Source: Ophioderma brevispina
Taxonomy: Eukaryota; Echinodermata; Ophiuroidea; Amphilepidida; Ophiodermatidae
Assembly (NCBI GenBank): GCA_023653785.1
Contig: JAMKCH010005416.1
Coordinates: 1-64,000 of the forward strand
DNA length: 64,000 bases
Reading direction: 5' to 3'
Positions 45,013 to 56,299 of the stretch are shown piece after piece. Position 1 is the first letter of the stretch. The number at the start of each line of letters is the position of its first letter. A program made the position numbers and the translations under genes. The notes beneath the pieces were generated by a model that was given only the letters and a program-made list of their open reading frames with translations, had not been told where the DNA came from and made no database searches.

Positions 45013-45203
45013 AAGAGAAGATATCAGTAGCTTCCCACAATGCATTGCTTCCAATGGAGGTTTTGTACAGGTACTGATGTGAATTGATAGAGATGAAACA
45101 TGGCTAAAGTAAGAGTACTGATCACAAACTTAAATTTTAAGAATATTTCTTTACTAATGATTAATTGGAAGCAATGCATTGTGGGAAGCTGTTATCTTCT
45201 CTT
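45013..45203. mobile_element. Palindromic MITE, copy 4 (191 bp, internal deletion, 9 bp TSD)
   Basis: AAGAGAAGATATCAGTAGCT with CCCACAATGCATTGCTTCCA on the left, and the matching right end AAGCAATGCATTGTGGGAAG...ATCTTCTCTT. Flanked by GTTTCTACC at 45004-45012 and 45204-45212. It is about 30 bp shorter than the others because the right arm lacks the CCTGTACAAAAAC segment. Confidence 0.92.
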
Positions 45204-45690
45204 GTTTCTACCATCATATCATTAGCCTGTACAGGTCCATGTAACATTATTGGGATTACTGCAGATTTCAGATTGTCTGCTGAAAAGGTCTATAAATAAG
45301 TTCAAACAATGTAGTATGTGCAGATGGCTTGGTAGAATGCTTCTAGAAAATAGTCCCAGAAAAATTATCTTGCTTGACCACCACCAAAACAAAATTATGT
45401 TATGATTTGATATCTATTCATAAACATTTATCATGAGAGAAGAAATATGATTGGATAAAAATCATGCATTGATATTTGTCATTGCACGGTGCGTATGTTA
45501 ATGAGCATAGAACGTTTACGCGTGATGTCGGATTGATTCATTTTATGGGCGGTTGTGTGCATATTTTTTCGTTTGGAACACTACTGCATTGGATTTCATG
45601 CAGTATTCAGATTGTTTTTTAAATTGTCTGCAGTAATGATGTTATGAATTAGGTTAATGTCTGCATATTTTTAGTTTCTCGAGCATTGGC

Positions 45691-45801
45691 AAAAAATCAA
45701 TGCACTTGCGTCAGTTTGACCGGACTCATAATGGCACTCGCACCCGCGGGGGCTCGTGCCATTATTAGTCGCCAAACTTGAGCGCGCGTGCATTGATTTT
45801 T
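45691..45801. mobile_element. Small GC-centred inverted repeat
   Basis: AAAAATCAATGCAC and AATGGCACTCGCACC on the left pair with GGCTCGTGCCATT and GTGCATTGATTTTT on the right, with an AGTTTG / CAAACT inner pair. Likely a short MITE; no duplication confirmed. Confidence 0.6.
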
Positions 45802-45862
45802 AGCTCAGCATACATAGTATGCAGAGCTATTGTTATGGCAATGTGTTGACTCTATCTATCTA

Positions 45863-46931
45863 AGGGGTTCCCAAAAGATAAGTTCCCCCTAAAATTCGAG
45901 GACATTTCGTTGCATAACTTCACTTAGAACTGAATGTTTAGAAAATTTTTAAAAGTTTTAAGGAGAGGAAACATTTGTCTCTGCGACAAAAGTCATTGCT
46001 TTTCAAAAAACACCTTTGGTATCAACACACACACTTGCTTTTTCCAAAAAAGATGTTGTCAGAAAAAGTGGCACTTTGCCGTATTCACAGGTCTAAAGTC
46101 GAGAAATTATCCATTTGCAACAATGATTTCATTTCCTTTCTTTATTGCGGTCTGAAGTAAATAAGCTTAAAACATTGACGCATAGGCAAACAAACAAACA
46201 AACAAGACAAACATACAAAGAGATGTAAGCTTTACATTCATCAGTATCATATAAAGTCATTTTTCTTTGCATATTGCTCTTTTTTTATGAATGAAAGAGG
46301 TAATGTTTGAAATGCCTGTTTCAAATCAAAATAAGCTTAATTGTTTTGCCATTCAGGGTGAGACTCAATAGTCAATGTTTCCTCCATCTGCACTGATGGC
46401 ATCATTGTAGTGTTTACACATGCTGTTTACCAATTTGCTGATGTTCTGTTGATGAATATGGTTCCATGCTCGCTGGATAATTCCACCACGTTGAGCCAGA
46501 GTAGCGTTCTCCTTTGTGTCGATATGCTTCACATTTCACTGGTGTTGCTTACACAAATGTCATCTCATTATTTTTTGACTGCATATTTGTCTTGTTTATT
46601 TGGTAGCCTATGCGTTAATTGTTTAAGGTTATTTACTTCAGACCGCAATGCATATTAAGAAATGAAATGAAATCGTTGTTGTAAATTGATCATTTCTTTA
46701 CTTCAGTCCTTTGAATACGGTAAAGTGCCACTTTTTCTGACATCATTTTTGGAAAAAGGGAATGTGTGTTGATGCCAAAAGTGTTTTTTGAAAAGTAACG
46801 ACTTTTGTGGCAGAGCCAAGTGTTTCCTCTCTTTAAAACTTTTTAAAATTTTCTAAACATCCAGTCCAACAGAAGTTATGCAACGAAATGTCCTTGAATT
46901 TTAGGGGGGAACTTATCTTTTGGGAACCCTG
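45863..46931. mobile_element. Tc1/mariner-like element with ~310 bp terminal inverted repeats
   Basis: AGGGGTTCCCAAAAGATAAG, TTCCCCCTAAAATTCGAGGA and onward for ~310 bp is complementary to the right end finishing CTTATCTTTTGGGAACCCTG. Flanking TA dinucleotides (45861-45862 and 46932-46933) fit a Tc1/mariner target. A transposase C-terminus survives inside on the minus strand. Very long inverted repeats with a shrunken interior indicate a decaying element. Confidence 0.8.
46365..46493 (-). pseudogene. Tc1/mariner transposase C-terminal remnant
   Basis: The minus strand reads QRGGIIQRAWNHIHQQNISK, LVNSMCKHYNDAISADGGNI, DY and then a stop. The pattern I..AW..I....I..LV.SM..R...VI.A.GG...Y is the usual C-terminus of Tc1-like transposases. 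The catalytic DDE region is absent, so it cannot be active. Confidence 0.75.
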
Positions 46932-47540
46932 TATCTATCACTCTATCTGTCTGTTCACACTTGCCATAATGCGTTTTGTTGCCAAACGCTTGGGCCGATA
47001 GCAGCGAAAATCGGTCAGAATAATCATTGACCCAAGGCCCATGTGGGGTGTTCACAGATTTGGGTCAAAGGTCGCATGGGCCGATTAAAGGGGCATTCTT
47101 TGATAATCTATAAATTCCTTCTTGTGCCACAAATCAATTGTTATAATCACTAGACTTGGTTAGAAGAACCGCTGACCCAAGGTCCATATGGGGTGTTCAC
47201 AGATTTGGGTCAAAGGTCACATAGGCCAATTAAAGGGCCATTCTTTGAAAATCTATAAATTCCTTCTTGTGCCACAAATCAATTGCTATAATCACTAGAC
47301 TTGGTTAGAAGAACTGTTGACCCAAGGTCCATGGGGTGTTCACAGATTTGGGTCAAAGGTCACATGAGCCAATTAAAGGGGCATTCTTTGAAATTCTATA
47401 AATTCCTTCTTGTGCCACAAATCAATTGCTATAATCACCAAATGTGCTCAAAAGAACCACTGACCCAAGGGCCATATAGGGTGTTCACAGATTTGGGTGA
47501 AAGGTCATGTGGGCTGATTAAAGGGGCATTCCTTGATGAT
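46932..47540 (+). repeat. ~143 bp tandem repeat, four units
   Basis: GTTCACAGATTTGGGTCAAA and GGTCACAT.GGCC.ATTAAAG then GGCATTCTTTGA.AATCTATA and AATTCCTTCTTGTGCCACAA recur with landmarks at about 47050, 47190, 47338 and 47481. Related GGGTCAA..ATTAAAGGGGCATT text occurs at 56690-57010. The 172-codon frame at 47301-47819 crosses two unrelated repeats and is not a gene. Confidence 0.8.
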
Positions 47541-47593
47541 CTTGAGACTGCGGGCCTACTACTAAATAGTAGGCCCTTGGTCTCAAGATCATC
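47535..47593. repeat. Hairpin of ~25 bp stem at an array junction
   Basis: GATGATCTTGAGAC and GGGCCTACTA pair with TAGTAGGCCC and TCTCAAGATCATC across a short loop. It lies exactly where one tandem array ends and the next begins. Confidence 0.75.
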
Positions 47594-47659
47594 TGGGGGA
47601 AATATTTCTCACCATCTCCCTCATGAGCAGTCTATATTTGTCTACTATAAATGCCAAAA

Positions 47660-48160
47660 CAGGATTGCTACTCCTAAACATCTCTTACTTATGCTCATGT
47701 GTGGACTTTTCAAGATTAATATCGCCACAATGGAAAATGTTGTGACCCCCGGGTGGTGTCAAATAAAAGATAGGGAAATAAAAAATACTATAAATGTAAA
47801 ACCGGGGTACTACTCCTAAACGTCTTTTACTAATGCTCATGTGGGGGACTTTTCAAGATTAATATCTCCACAATGGAAAATCAAGAAATAAAGAATACTC
47901 TAAATGTAAAACCGGGGGTGCTACTCTTAAACGTCACTTACTTATGCTCATGTGGGGGACTTTTCACAATTAATGTCCCCACAATGGAAAATGTTGTGAC
48001 CCCTGGGATGTTGTCAAATTAAAGAGAGGGAAATAAACAATACTATAAATGTAAAACTGGGGTGCTACTCCTAAATGTCTCTTACTTATGCTCATGTGGT
48101 GGACTTTTCAAGATTAATATCTACACAATAGAAAATGTTGTGCCCACAGGGTGGTGTGCC
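47660..48160 (+). repeat. ~130 bp tandem repeat, four units
   Basis: GCTACTCCTAAAC.TCT.TTA, CTTATGCTCATGTG..GGAC, TTTTCAAGATTAATATC.CC and ACAATGGAAAATGTTGTGAC recur at about 47668, 47809, 47930 and 48067. Some units lack the TGTTGTGACCCC part. No coding. Confidence 0.8.
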
Positions 48161-49530
48161 CATATTAATAACCTGCTGAGCTACAGCACCATTGGTGCTC
48201 TTGTTTGCCAATCACTCGAAGCTAAAAATATGTAGACATTAACCTCTAACTAGTTGACGTTGCTCAAAAGTACTTATTTACATATATTTACATATATGTT
48301 GAATGTAATATGCACTTCTGAATGGCTGATTAATCAACAGGATTGCTCTCAAGATTAATAAATATTCAGGATTGCTCTCAAACTTGTTTTGTTACCCTTT
48401 TGTGAATAGATTGGTGATTGACACAAGTAACAAACACTGTGCTAAAATAGTTTTACATTCACTCTGTGTCAACTTAATGGTGAAAATATTTTCAGTAGTC
48501 TGGTATGTAGTATTTAGAGTACTAATTGACCAAAAATGTAAATATTTTGTTTGCCATTTCATGATGTAACTTGTAATGACTGTGAAGAGAAGTAAATGTA
48601 TATTTTTGCAAGTGAATAAAACTAGATCACCTTGAATTATGTGCAGGCCACACAATATATTTGTAAAAGTATGGAAAATATGTTTAAGTCAATAAAGATA
48701 AATATAATATAAATATAGATATTCACACAATGTGCAATACAAATTTTCTATGTTAAGTGTTACATAGTTTGTTATTTGTAGTTTGTAATCGTAACACTGT
48801 TATTTATAAATGGTTTCACTCTGTTATTTATGAATATTTCATTGACAAGAAATAGTGCTACTCAAGTTGTGATGCTGATTGTAGTGAAAGTAGCCCACTG
48901 AAATGCAAAGAAAAAGATAAAGATCAGATTAAAGATAGAAAAATATAAAGAATGTTTTAATATTGGCTAATTATACTCTGCATACTGCGCGCAATGCTTT
49001 TGAACTAGTATGTGTTGTGCAGGACCGATTCATTTTTCTTGAAGACCCATGTTGAAATTATCATTAACAATTTTGCAATAAAAAAGTTGAATTGCACAAT
49101 TGTAAACTACATATTACTTGTTGCTTGAGAAATGAGGTAAATTAATGCACTTGCAAGTTAAATGTCGATGGATTCGTATATGCACTTACCACATTGTGGC
49201 TTGTCATTAGATGTATCAGCGCTTGTGCAATTTGTGTAATTGCTCTCTCAACAAGTAATATGCATCTTTAATCTATAATTCTTATTCAGTGGGAGGGGTT
49301 TAGTAAGCAAACACGCAATATCATTGGTTGTTGCCTATCATATATGAGACGATATTAGATAGTGCGTCATCGCGCAAGTGTTTACGCGGGCGTGTATAAG
49401 GTTACGCAGTGCACGCAGCTAGTACGGGTTGGTTCATTTTTGACAGCGGGGGAATATTTTTGCCCTTTTAACTAGTATTATTGAAATAAAAATATTTTCG
49501 GTGATCAAAACAACCAAAAATAAATAAGAA
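48161..49530. other. No gene seen
   Basis: AT-rich sequence with no exon, RNA gene or repeat ends that I can defend. Confidence 0.4.
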
Positions 49531-49531
49531 T

Positions 49532-49716
49532 GAGAATAAAAGATAGGATTTGTTGTTTTCCCTATCTAATATCGTGTCATATTGGATGGCCAGTCCAATA
49601 TTTTTATCGTAGTGGATACCGGCTGCGCTAGCATCCACTACTCAAAATATTGGACTGCCCATCCAATATGACACGATATTAGATAGGCAAAACAACAAAT
49701 CATATCTTTTATTCTC
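49532..49716. mobile_element. Palindromic MITE, ~80 bp arms
   Basis: GAGAATAAAAGATAGGATTT and GTTGTTTTCCCTATCTAATA, TCGTGTCATATTGGATGG on the left mirror CCATCCAATATGACACGATA, TTAGATAGGCAAAACAAC and ATATCTTTTATTCTC on the right. Centre is near 49624. Related ACGATATTAGATAG text occurs at 49351, suggesting another fragment of the family. Confidence 0.85.
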
Positions 49717-49953
49717 TAAGTAACTACATCAGTGTTGAGTTGTGAACTCAGATAGATGTATGTACAGGCCATTCATACTTACCTAATATATAGATATGTA
49801 TATAAAAGGCCCTTCATACTTAATTAGCATATAAACACCCCAAAAAAGTAACTCCCCACCCCTGAAACTTGTCTGTCAAGTTCAAATGTAGCAAAACACG
49901 GTATGACGTGATTGCTGCAACCTCCAAATAACGTCAATATACAGCGCGTACTA

Positions 49954-49983
49954 CCTGGGTTCAATTATCGAATTGAACCCAGG
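49954..49983. repeat. 30 bp palindrome
   Basis: CCTGGGTTCAATT, ATCG, AATTGAACCCAGG: a perfect 13 bp stem with a 4 base loop. No flanking features explain it. Confidence 0.85.
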
Positions 49984-51140
49984 CATCAGCCAGTGAAATT
50001 GCTTACATTTTAACAGCTGTTTAAGAATCATCTATAACATAAGTGGTTGCAAATAGCATGGTTTTAGTGCATTTTTATTGCCTATTTTAAGAAAACTATA
50101 AATAGCACTAATATAAAAACAACATCCTACATAAAGCAAGGTATCCATGCTAATCAAGTTGTTTTTTTTGCATCAACCCCTCATGAAAACAATTTTAAAA
50201 TATATGGGCATTTCCCCCCAAAAACCCATGATTTTAACACATTTTGGGAAAGAATGACTATATGTTGAATTAATGGGAATTTCCTTTTAAGGAAATAACA
50301 TCTTACTGTGGGTATTTTACAGCAAGATTATGTAAGAGTACACCTGCTTTCATAATCTGGATAAAAATGAAAATATGATGTAGGGTTTGCCAGAAAAAAA
50401 TCAAAATGTAAAAATTTGAAAGACCCTCTATTTGTGATTTAGGAGAGCTGAAAAGATAGAGAGGGCTGAAAACCTAGAGAAATGTAAAATGAAGACCCAT
50501 ACTTTTGGTTTGAAGTTGTTTTGATAATATATCTAGACCTATTTAGTGACTCTTCAACTACCCATGGGACTCACTTTATGAACTATCAATTGGTTGATGT
50601 GGCATCAGGAAGAGAGAGACAATTCAAATGTGCACCATGTGCATAAGTGCATTGGATAACCTCATTAATTTTCCAGTTCTACAGTATATGTGATGTGTTA
50701 GGTACCAATCACTTAGATGCCCAGGAGTCTAACCATAAAATGGGTATTTGGAACAGTTAGAAATAAATCAATTTCTGTCAGAATATTTGATAAAATATAG
50801 GTTTTCCCAGTTTAAAAAACATTCATATATTTTCATATCTCAGTGTTTTTTCATCCCAGGACAACTGAAAATGTGCATTTGTGTAAAACAATTTCCTCTT
50901 TTCTCAATTGTAATTAAAATTTGATCAATGAAATTAAACTTAGTTTATCAAAATTGAATGTTGTTGTATCCATGGCCCATCATTGAATGTTATACAAGCA
51001 ATTTCATCTTTTAGCTTAGTATATTTGTCTTGTGTGCTCTATGGCAAGTGTATGCATAGGCCATGGCTAAAAGGTAGGTCTATTATGCAAACCTACCTGT
51101 CTTTTATCTCATTTTTTTTTCTTTCTGTCTCCTCACTCTT
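49984..51140. other. No gene seen
   Basis: AT-rich sequence without recognised features. Confidence 0.4.
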
Positions 51141-51149
51141 CTGTTGCAC

Positions 51150-51670
51150 CTAAGGGGGATAGTTTTCACCTCATGTTTTCTGTCTTTCACCTATTGTATT
51201 TGCTCATTTTTTATTTCACGTCATTTCTATTTCTTTCACCTCATTTGCTTCATGCTTCATCGCTTTTTCTCTCTCATTTCACCTATTTGTCTTCACCTCA
51301 TTTTTAGGTGTACGATGCGATTGAAATTGGAAAGACTTATATGTGGCATGATTCGTGGTCTGTCTGTCTGTGTCAACATTTAGTATACACCTTTGTTTGG
51401 CACTTTTTCACTAATAGAATCAAGTTCATACTTGGTTACTTATACATGGGACAAGAGTCTATGTGGGGTAACACAGTGATGGGTCATAGGTCATTCCGGG
51501 GTCACTTAGGGTATAATCAGACAAACCTTATATGTGACTGATGTCCCTATCTTTTTTCACCTCAGTTTTCTTTCTCTTTTCAACTGTTTTCCTTATTTCA
51601 CCTCACTTTGCTTTCACCTCATTGTCTTCTTTTTTCACCTCATTGTTCTTCGTTTCTTTTAATATCATTA
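51150..51670 (+). repeat. Pyrimidine-rich tract with TTTCACCTCATTT repeats
   Basis: Variants of TTTCACCTCATTT recur about ten times, irregularly spaced by 12-40 bases, in two blocks (51165-51302 and 51555-51655). They are separated by ~240 bases of unrelated sequence that begins AGGTGTACGATGCGATTG. Hydrophobic open frames across it are artefacts of the T-rich composition. Confidence 0.6.
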
Positions 51671-52080
51671 TTTTATGGTATTTCTTTATTTCTGTTTTGA
51701 TTTTTTTAAATCTATTCTGTTATTCTTCAATATTATATAGAATATAAATTATAAAAGTAAAATTAAAGAAAAATTACGATAAATTTTGCTGATGGTACAG
51801 GCAAGCTTTTAGTCATGCCCGACCCACAGCACACAAATATACTGAGCAAAAGTGAAAGGTATAGGATCAAATGACAAATTTACTCTGTACATTCAGATGA
51901 TGGGCCCTGGATTAGATGAAATTAAATTGATTTTGATGGAATGTATGAAAATAAAGTTAATTTTATTGATCAAAAAGAAGAAATTGTGTAAAAAAACGAA
52001 CATTTCAGATTTCTGGGACAAAAAACACACTTAACGAGTATGAAATACATGTGAATACATTAAATTATGCATGAAAAAAA
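51671..52080. other. No gene seen
   Basis: AT-rich sequence without recognised features. Confidence 0.4.
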
Positions 52081-52443
52081 CAACCTGTTTACTCATGGTT
52101 GATGTTTTCATGATCTCATATTTTCAACTTTCTAGCTGAAAAAATGAAGGAATTCGGTGAGAAATGAGTTAGATATGAAAGATTTTGTGGCACGATCCAT
52201 TTTTATCCTATTCCAATGGGATTACCCAGTAAGTTGGGTGTTCGCGGGTCCCATATTTGTCTGAATAGGGTTGAACAAATCTTTCGAACTTTGCTTCACA
52301 GATAATCAGAGTCAGTGAATTCGATGACAATCAGTCACAAAAATCTTCATGTATCTACCTCATTTCTCCACCAAATTCCTTTTCAGCATAGAAAAATTGA
52401 AATATGCAGATCATGGAAACACATCCAACTGTGTCACAGTGTT
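52081..52443. mobile_element. MITE-like inverted repeat, ~90-110 bp arms
   Basis: TTTTCATGATCTCATATTTT, GAAGGAATTCGGTGAGAAAT and GAGTTAGATATGAAAGATTT on the left mirror AAATCTTCATGTATCTACCT-type, ATTTCTCCACCAAATTCCTT and ATATGCAGATCATGGAAAC on the right. Outer CAACCTGTTTACTC and GTCACAGTGTTG are weaker. The interior is unique. Confidence 0.7.
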
Positions 52444-53194
52444 GGGTAAACAGGTCAGGGGCAAATTTGTGTTCTGTCCTTGAATATGTTTTTATTCACT
52501 CTGTAGAATGACAGTGTTTAAAATAACGGGAGGAAAAACCTGTATTAAGATTACCGGTATATTAAAGACTGTAGACTAGACTGTTATATGTCCGTTTAAT
52601 CAGATATACAGTGGGCAGTAGCTGCAATGCGTTTTGTTATTGGTGCTACTACAGTATTAAGTATCTTGTGCAAGATGAAACTTCATAGTTAAAAAAGGCT
52701 TCTAAATATTTAGTTTTAAAAATATTATAAAAATGTGTATAGTATTGTAGTTAATTACTACAAAGAAAAGAAAAGAGTGTTTTGACTTTCATGAAAAAAC
52801 GTTCAAACCCAAGATGGTGTTATCATTCTGTTGTGCTAGTAGTTCTTATGTGTTTGTTGGGCATGGGTTGAATTGACAGCATAAGTTAATTTGAGGGGGT
52901 AAAAAAGAAGCAACAGTCAGTTATATAATCCATAAAAAGAAGATTCCACCCCAAGGGGAATGAGCAGAAAGTCTGAATTAGTGTAGTGCATAAGTCCTGA
53001 TGACCAATACATGACCCTGTGATGACCTTGGACCCCACATGTTGTATTTCCAAAGTTCCATTTCCATGAAGGTTTTTTCAATCATTAAAATCCAACAAAT
53101 ATCATTACCCACATAATAAAATCGATAATAAATCAGAATTATCGTACCTATTGTCCCCGCCGAATGAGTTTGGAAAGAGGGTCATCATGAGCAT
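52444..53194. other. No gene seen
   Basis: AT-rich sequence without recognised features. Confidence 0.4.
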
Positions 53195-53347
53195 CATCCA
53201 TCCGTGATAAAAATGTTAACCCACTTTGTGTATGATTTATCTGGAGTTCTGTAGAGGCGACAATGATGTAACTTGGTGGAAAGAAGCGGGTTGATGAATT
53301 CTCGACCTGATTAGATTTTGGGCGTAAAATACGCTATGGTAAATGCA
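53195..53347 (+). repeat. Dispersed repeat family R, fragment C
   Basis: ATCTGGAGTTCTGTAGAGGC, AACTTGGTGGAAAGAAGCGG and TTGGGCGTAAAATACGC match family R at 34255-34350 and 56330-56405. The fragment stops where the direct repeat of the endonuclease retroelement begins. Confidence 0.6.
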
Positions 53348-53486
53348 AAGAGATACTGCAGAAGGTGAATTTTCCCTACTAAGTCCCCTTCACAAAGGGA
53401 GATATATCAGGAGTGCTTATCTTATAACGGATAAAACTAGGCTCCGAAGGTGACAGCGCTGGTGTTCTACCAATGAACTTTTCCTC
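53348..53486 (+). repeat. Left ~140 bp direct repeat of endonuclease retroelement
   Basis: GATACTGCAGAAGGTGAATT, TTCCCTACTAAG, GGGAGATATATCAGGAGTGC, GATAAAACTAGGCTCCGAA and GTGACAGCGCTGGTGTTCTA match 56153-56294 in the same orientation with about 90 percent identity by eye. Confidence 0.85.
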
Positions 53487-53749
53487 ACAAGAACCTCAGG
53501 TGGATACCTGTGACTACTTGGAAAAAAGGCTGGTGGGAAAAGTACCACATGACTACTTGAAAGACAATGGACAGCAATGAAAGACTGCTGGCACCGTGGA
53601 AACAGCCAGGTTGATCTTACGACAGGTTGGTCGCCAAAAGATCTATCAAAATTGCCACACAAAGTCCTGTAAAGAAAATATGTCTGGGTCCATGTGAGAG
53701 CGGGGGCAGAAGATTGGACCAAATGGACGGACTCTATGGCAACGACCTC

Positions 53750-56052
53750 TGGAAATGATTAATAGGCAGAGGGGTAGTTCTGAAATAAATGATAGTGGTT
53801 CTACCTGTCCAATTTGCTGAAAAACAGGCTTCAAGAATGTGAAGCTCCACCAAACGAGATCCATGCTCTTCCACTGAAGGCAGACATAAGTCGAACCAGT
53901 CGGCGCACCCAAACCAAGAGGTAGAAGGCCAGGATAAACCCCACAGTGCTTTTGAGTCAGCAGGCAAGAGCTTTTATCACAAAAGAAAGACAAGAGAAGA
54001 AGCCCATCTAAATTGCAGAAACCTTGATGTCAAGGATTAAATAAATCTGCCGAAGCCATCTGTAGACTCAATCTGGAAATCCCTTGAGCAGCTTTATGAA
54101 GAATTGCCAACTGAAATAGGCGATATCCACAATGAGCAATTAACCAATCTGGAGAATCATGTCTACAAGAGACTCATAGACAGATTCAGAGTTAAACCAG
54201 CAGTCTCCAAAAAGAATGATAAGAAGCAGCAATGCTCAAGACAACAACAAAAACTAAGGCATTTGAAGAAAGACACCAAGCGCCAATACAAACAAGCCCT
54301 GAGAGATGGAAACAAGGTGCACTCAGCCAATTTGAAAAAAGTATTTCCTTAAATACTCGTACACTTACACAACAAAGTAAGGAAACTAGAGCTGAAATCA
54401 CAAGAAAGGATAAGTACCAGCAAAGAGCAGCACCAATTTCGACAAAATTCACACAAATATGCAAAACGTCTACTGAATGAGAAACAAACAAGATCTCCTT
54501 CCTTCAGCAAAACAGCTGCAGAGAAGTGTTTCAAAAATGTCAACAGTGACAGAACTAGCGCAACTACAAATACCACCCTCTAAAGGGCATGAAGAGACCA
54601 CCAAAGCCGACCAATGCATTCAACACTAAACCACCCAGTCTGTCAGAGTGACGCGTGACGGCTATCTTCAGAAAAGAAGAAATGCCAGTGCTCCAGGCAC
54701 CAATCGCATCCCATACCCGAGTGTGGAAGAAATGCCCTAGAACAACCCGGCTACTACATGAAGTTATTTGCAATATATGGAGAACAGTCGCAATACCTGT
54801 GAGCTAGAGAACGGGAGAAACCATCCTTATATCCAAAGAAGAGAACACTAGTTCTCCTGCTTTAGGCGCATCACACTGAAGAATTCTAGTGGTAACCTCG
54901 GAATGGGTATTCTCGCTCAAAGATCCATCAAGTAAAAAGACGAAAGTCAGATGGAATGGTATAAAAGAATTAGACGAGAAAGAACGGCATCTAGTTCTAA
55001 ATGAAATGGCTAGAGGTCAGACGGATAGAGCCGGTCTTGGGTACAAAAAGAACCAAAAGCTGATCAAAGACATGAGTCATCAAGAACAAAGGAAATGCCT
55101 CACCGGACTAATAAAAGATGTAGATGAGGAAGGCATGTTGTGCTACCTTTACAGATGTGCGAAACAAGGGTAGTGGTTGAACTGGGAGTCTGTCATGCAG
55201 GTCGACACCTCCTGGAAGAAACTTTTGTAAGTCTGGACGCCAGAACTGCTGTCTTTCCACATCAATGCAATTCATGATCACTTCCATCCCCTGCCAATCT
55301 GAAGCTGTGGGGCAATTGGACTCTGCCAATTATGTCATCATCGGCATTGTACACTGTTCCACATCCTCAATGGTTGTAGCTACTCATTACAAAGCGGAAG
55401 ATACAACTGGCGCCATGACCAAACACTGAAAGCAATCACTACAGGTCTGGCACCGTACGTCGTAGAGGCAAATAAGAAAAAAACCATCGCACCTGAGAAT
55501 CTGAACTCCATCTCTACAATAGCCTTTCGCACAGCTGATGGTACAACCTATCGAAATTCAGTCTTACCAATGCCTAAGACAGAGCCAACCAACATTCTGA
55601 AGAAGGCCAAACACTGGATATTCCCGATGGATGAGGAACACAAACAAATAGTGTTCCCTTCAGAAATCACCGAGACAGCTAAGAGACCAGATATCACCAT
55701 CTTTTCTACCAAAACAAAAACAGTGATCATCATAGAGCTGACGGTCCCTATGGAGAACCTATCCAACGCATATGCAAGAAAGAAGTGCAAATACCAAGAT
55801 CTATTGGCTGACTGTGAAATCAGAGGATGGTCTACATACTACTTTTGAATAGAAGTAGGAAGCAGAGGTTTCTGCAATATATCAGTCAACAAATGCCTGA
55901 CATTCTTGGGCATTCCTAAAGGAAAGAGGAAGGCTATAACCCATACAGCAGCCAAAAATTGCACTCAGAGCGAGCTATGTCATCTGGCTCAGCAGAAGCT
56001 CAAAGGTATTCGGACAGACGGAGCTTCAAGCAACTCTAGCAATATGCTCTGA
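53750..56052 (+). pseudogene. Non-LTR retroelement ORF: zinc finger, RT fingers, CCHC and restriction-like endonuclease; RT core missing
   Basis: Several plus-strand frames carry successive parts of one polyprotein. At 53803-53870 is a C2H2-like finger (TCPIC, a stop, KTGFKNVKLHQTRSM). At 54104-54352 is a basic segment (KLRHLKKDTKRQYKQALRDG). At ~54675-54716 is NASAPGTNRIPY, the start of an RLE-LINE reverse transcriptase, then ISKEEN. At 54889-55173 is a post-RT segment with QTDRAGLG. From 55321 one frame runs CQLCHHRHCTLFHILNGC (a CCHC knuckle), SGRYNWRHDQTL, then RPDITIFSTKTKTVIIIELT, the PD..E core of a restriction-like endonuclease (D at 55690, E at 55735). A stop at 55846 interrupts it before VGSRGFCN continues to about 56052. 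No YxDD catalytic motif is present, so the RT core is deleted. The architecture matches HERO/NeSL-like, R2-group elements. Confidence 0.8.
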
Positions 56053-56152
56053 GGGAAGTGGAATGGTTGAACGCTCACAAAACCAGGTTTAACCCACCAA
56101 AGTCTGGTCCAGCTCGACCTCAGAACACACTATCTCCGGGACTAATATAGAC

Positions 56153-56294
56153 AAAGAGATACTGGATAAGGTGAATTTTCCCTACTAAGGCACCTTAACA
56201 GAGGGAGATATATCAGGAGTGCTTATCTTAAAAACGGATAAAACTAGGCTCCGAAAGTGACAGCGCTGGTGTTCTACCAATAAACTATTCCTCT
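56153..56294 (+). repeat. Right ~140 bp direct repeat of endonuclease retroelement
   Basis: Partner of 53348-53486: GATACTGGATAAGGTGAATT, GGGAGATATATCAGGAGTGC and GTGACAGCGCTGGTGTTCTA. The two copies are ~2.8 kb apart, start to start, in the same orientation. Confidence 0.85.
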
Positions 56295-56299
56295 AATTT

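Noticed and set aside
47301..47819. 172-codon open frame
   Set aside because: It spans a tandem repeat, a hairpin and part of a second tandem repeat, and is open by chance.
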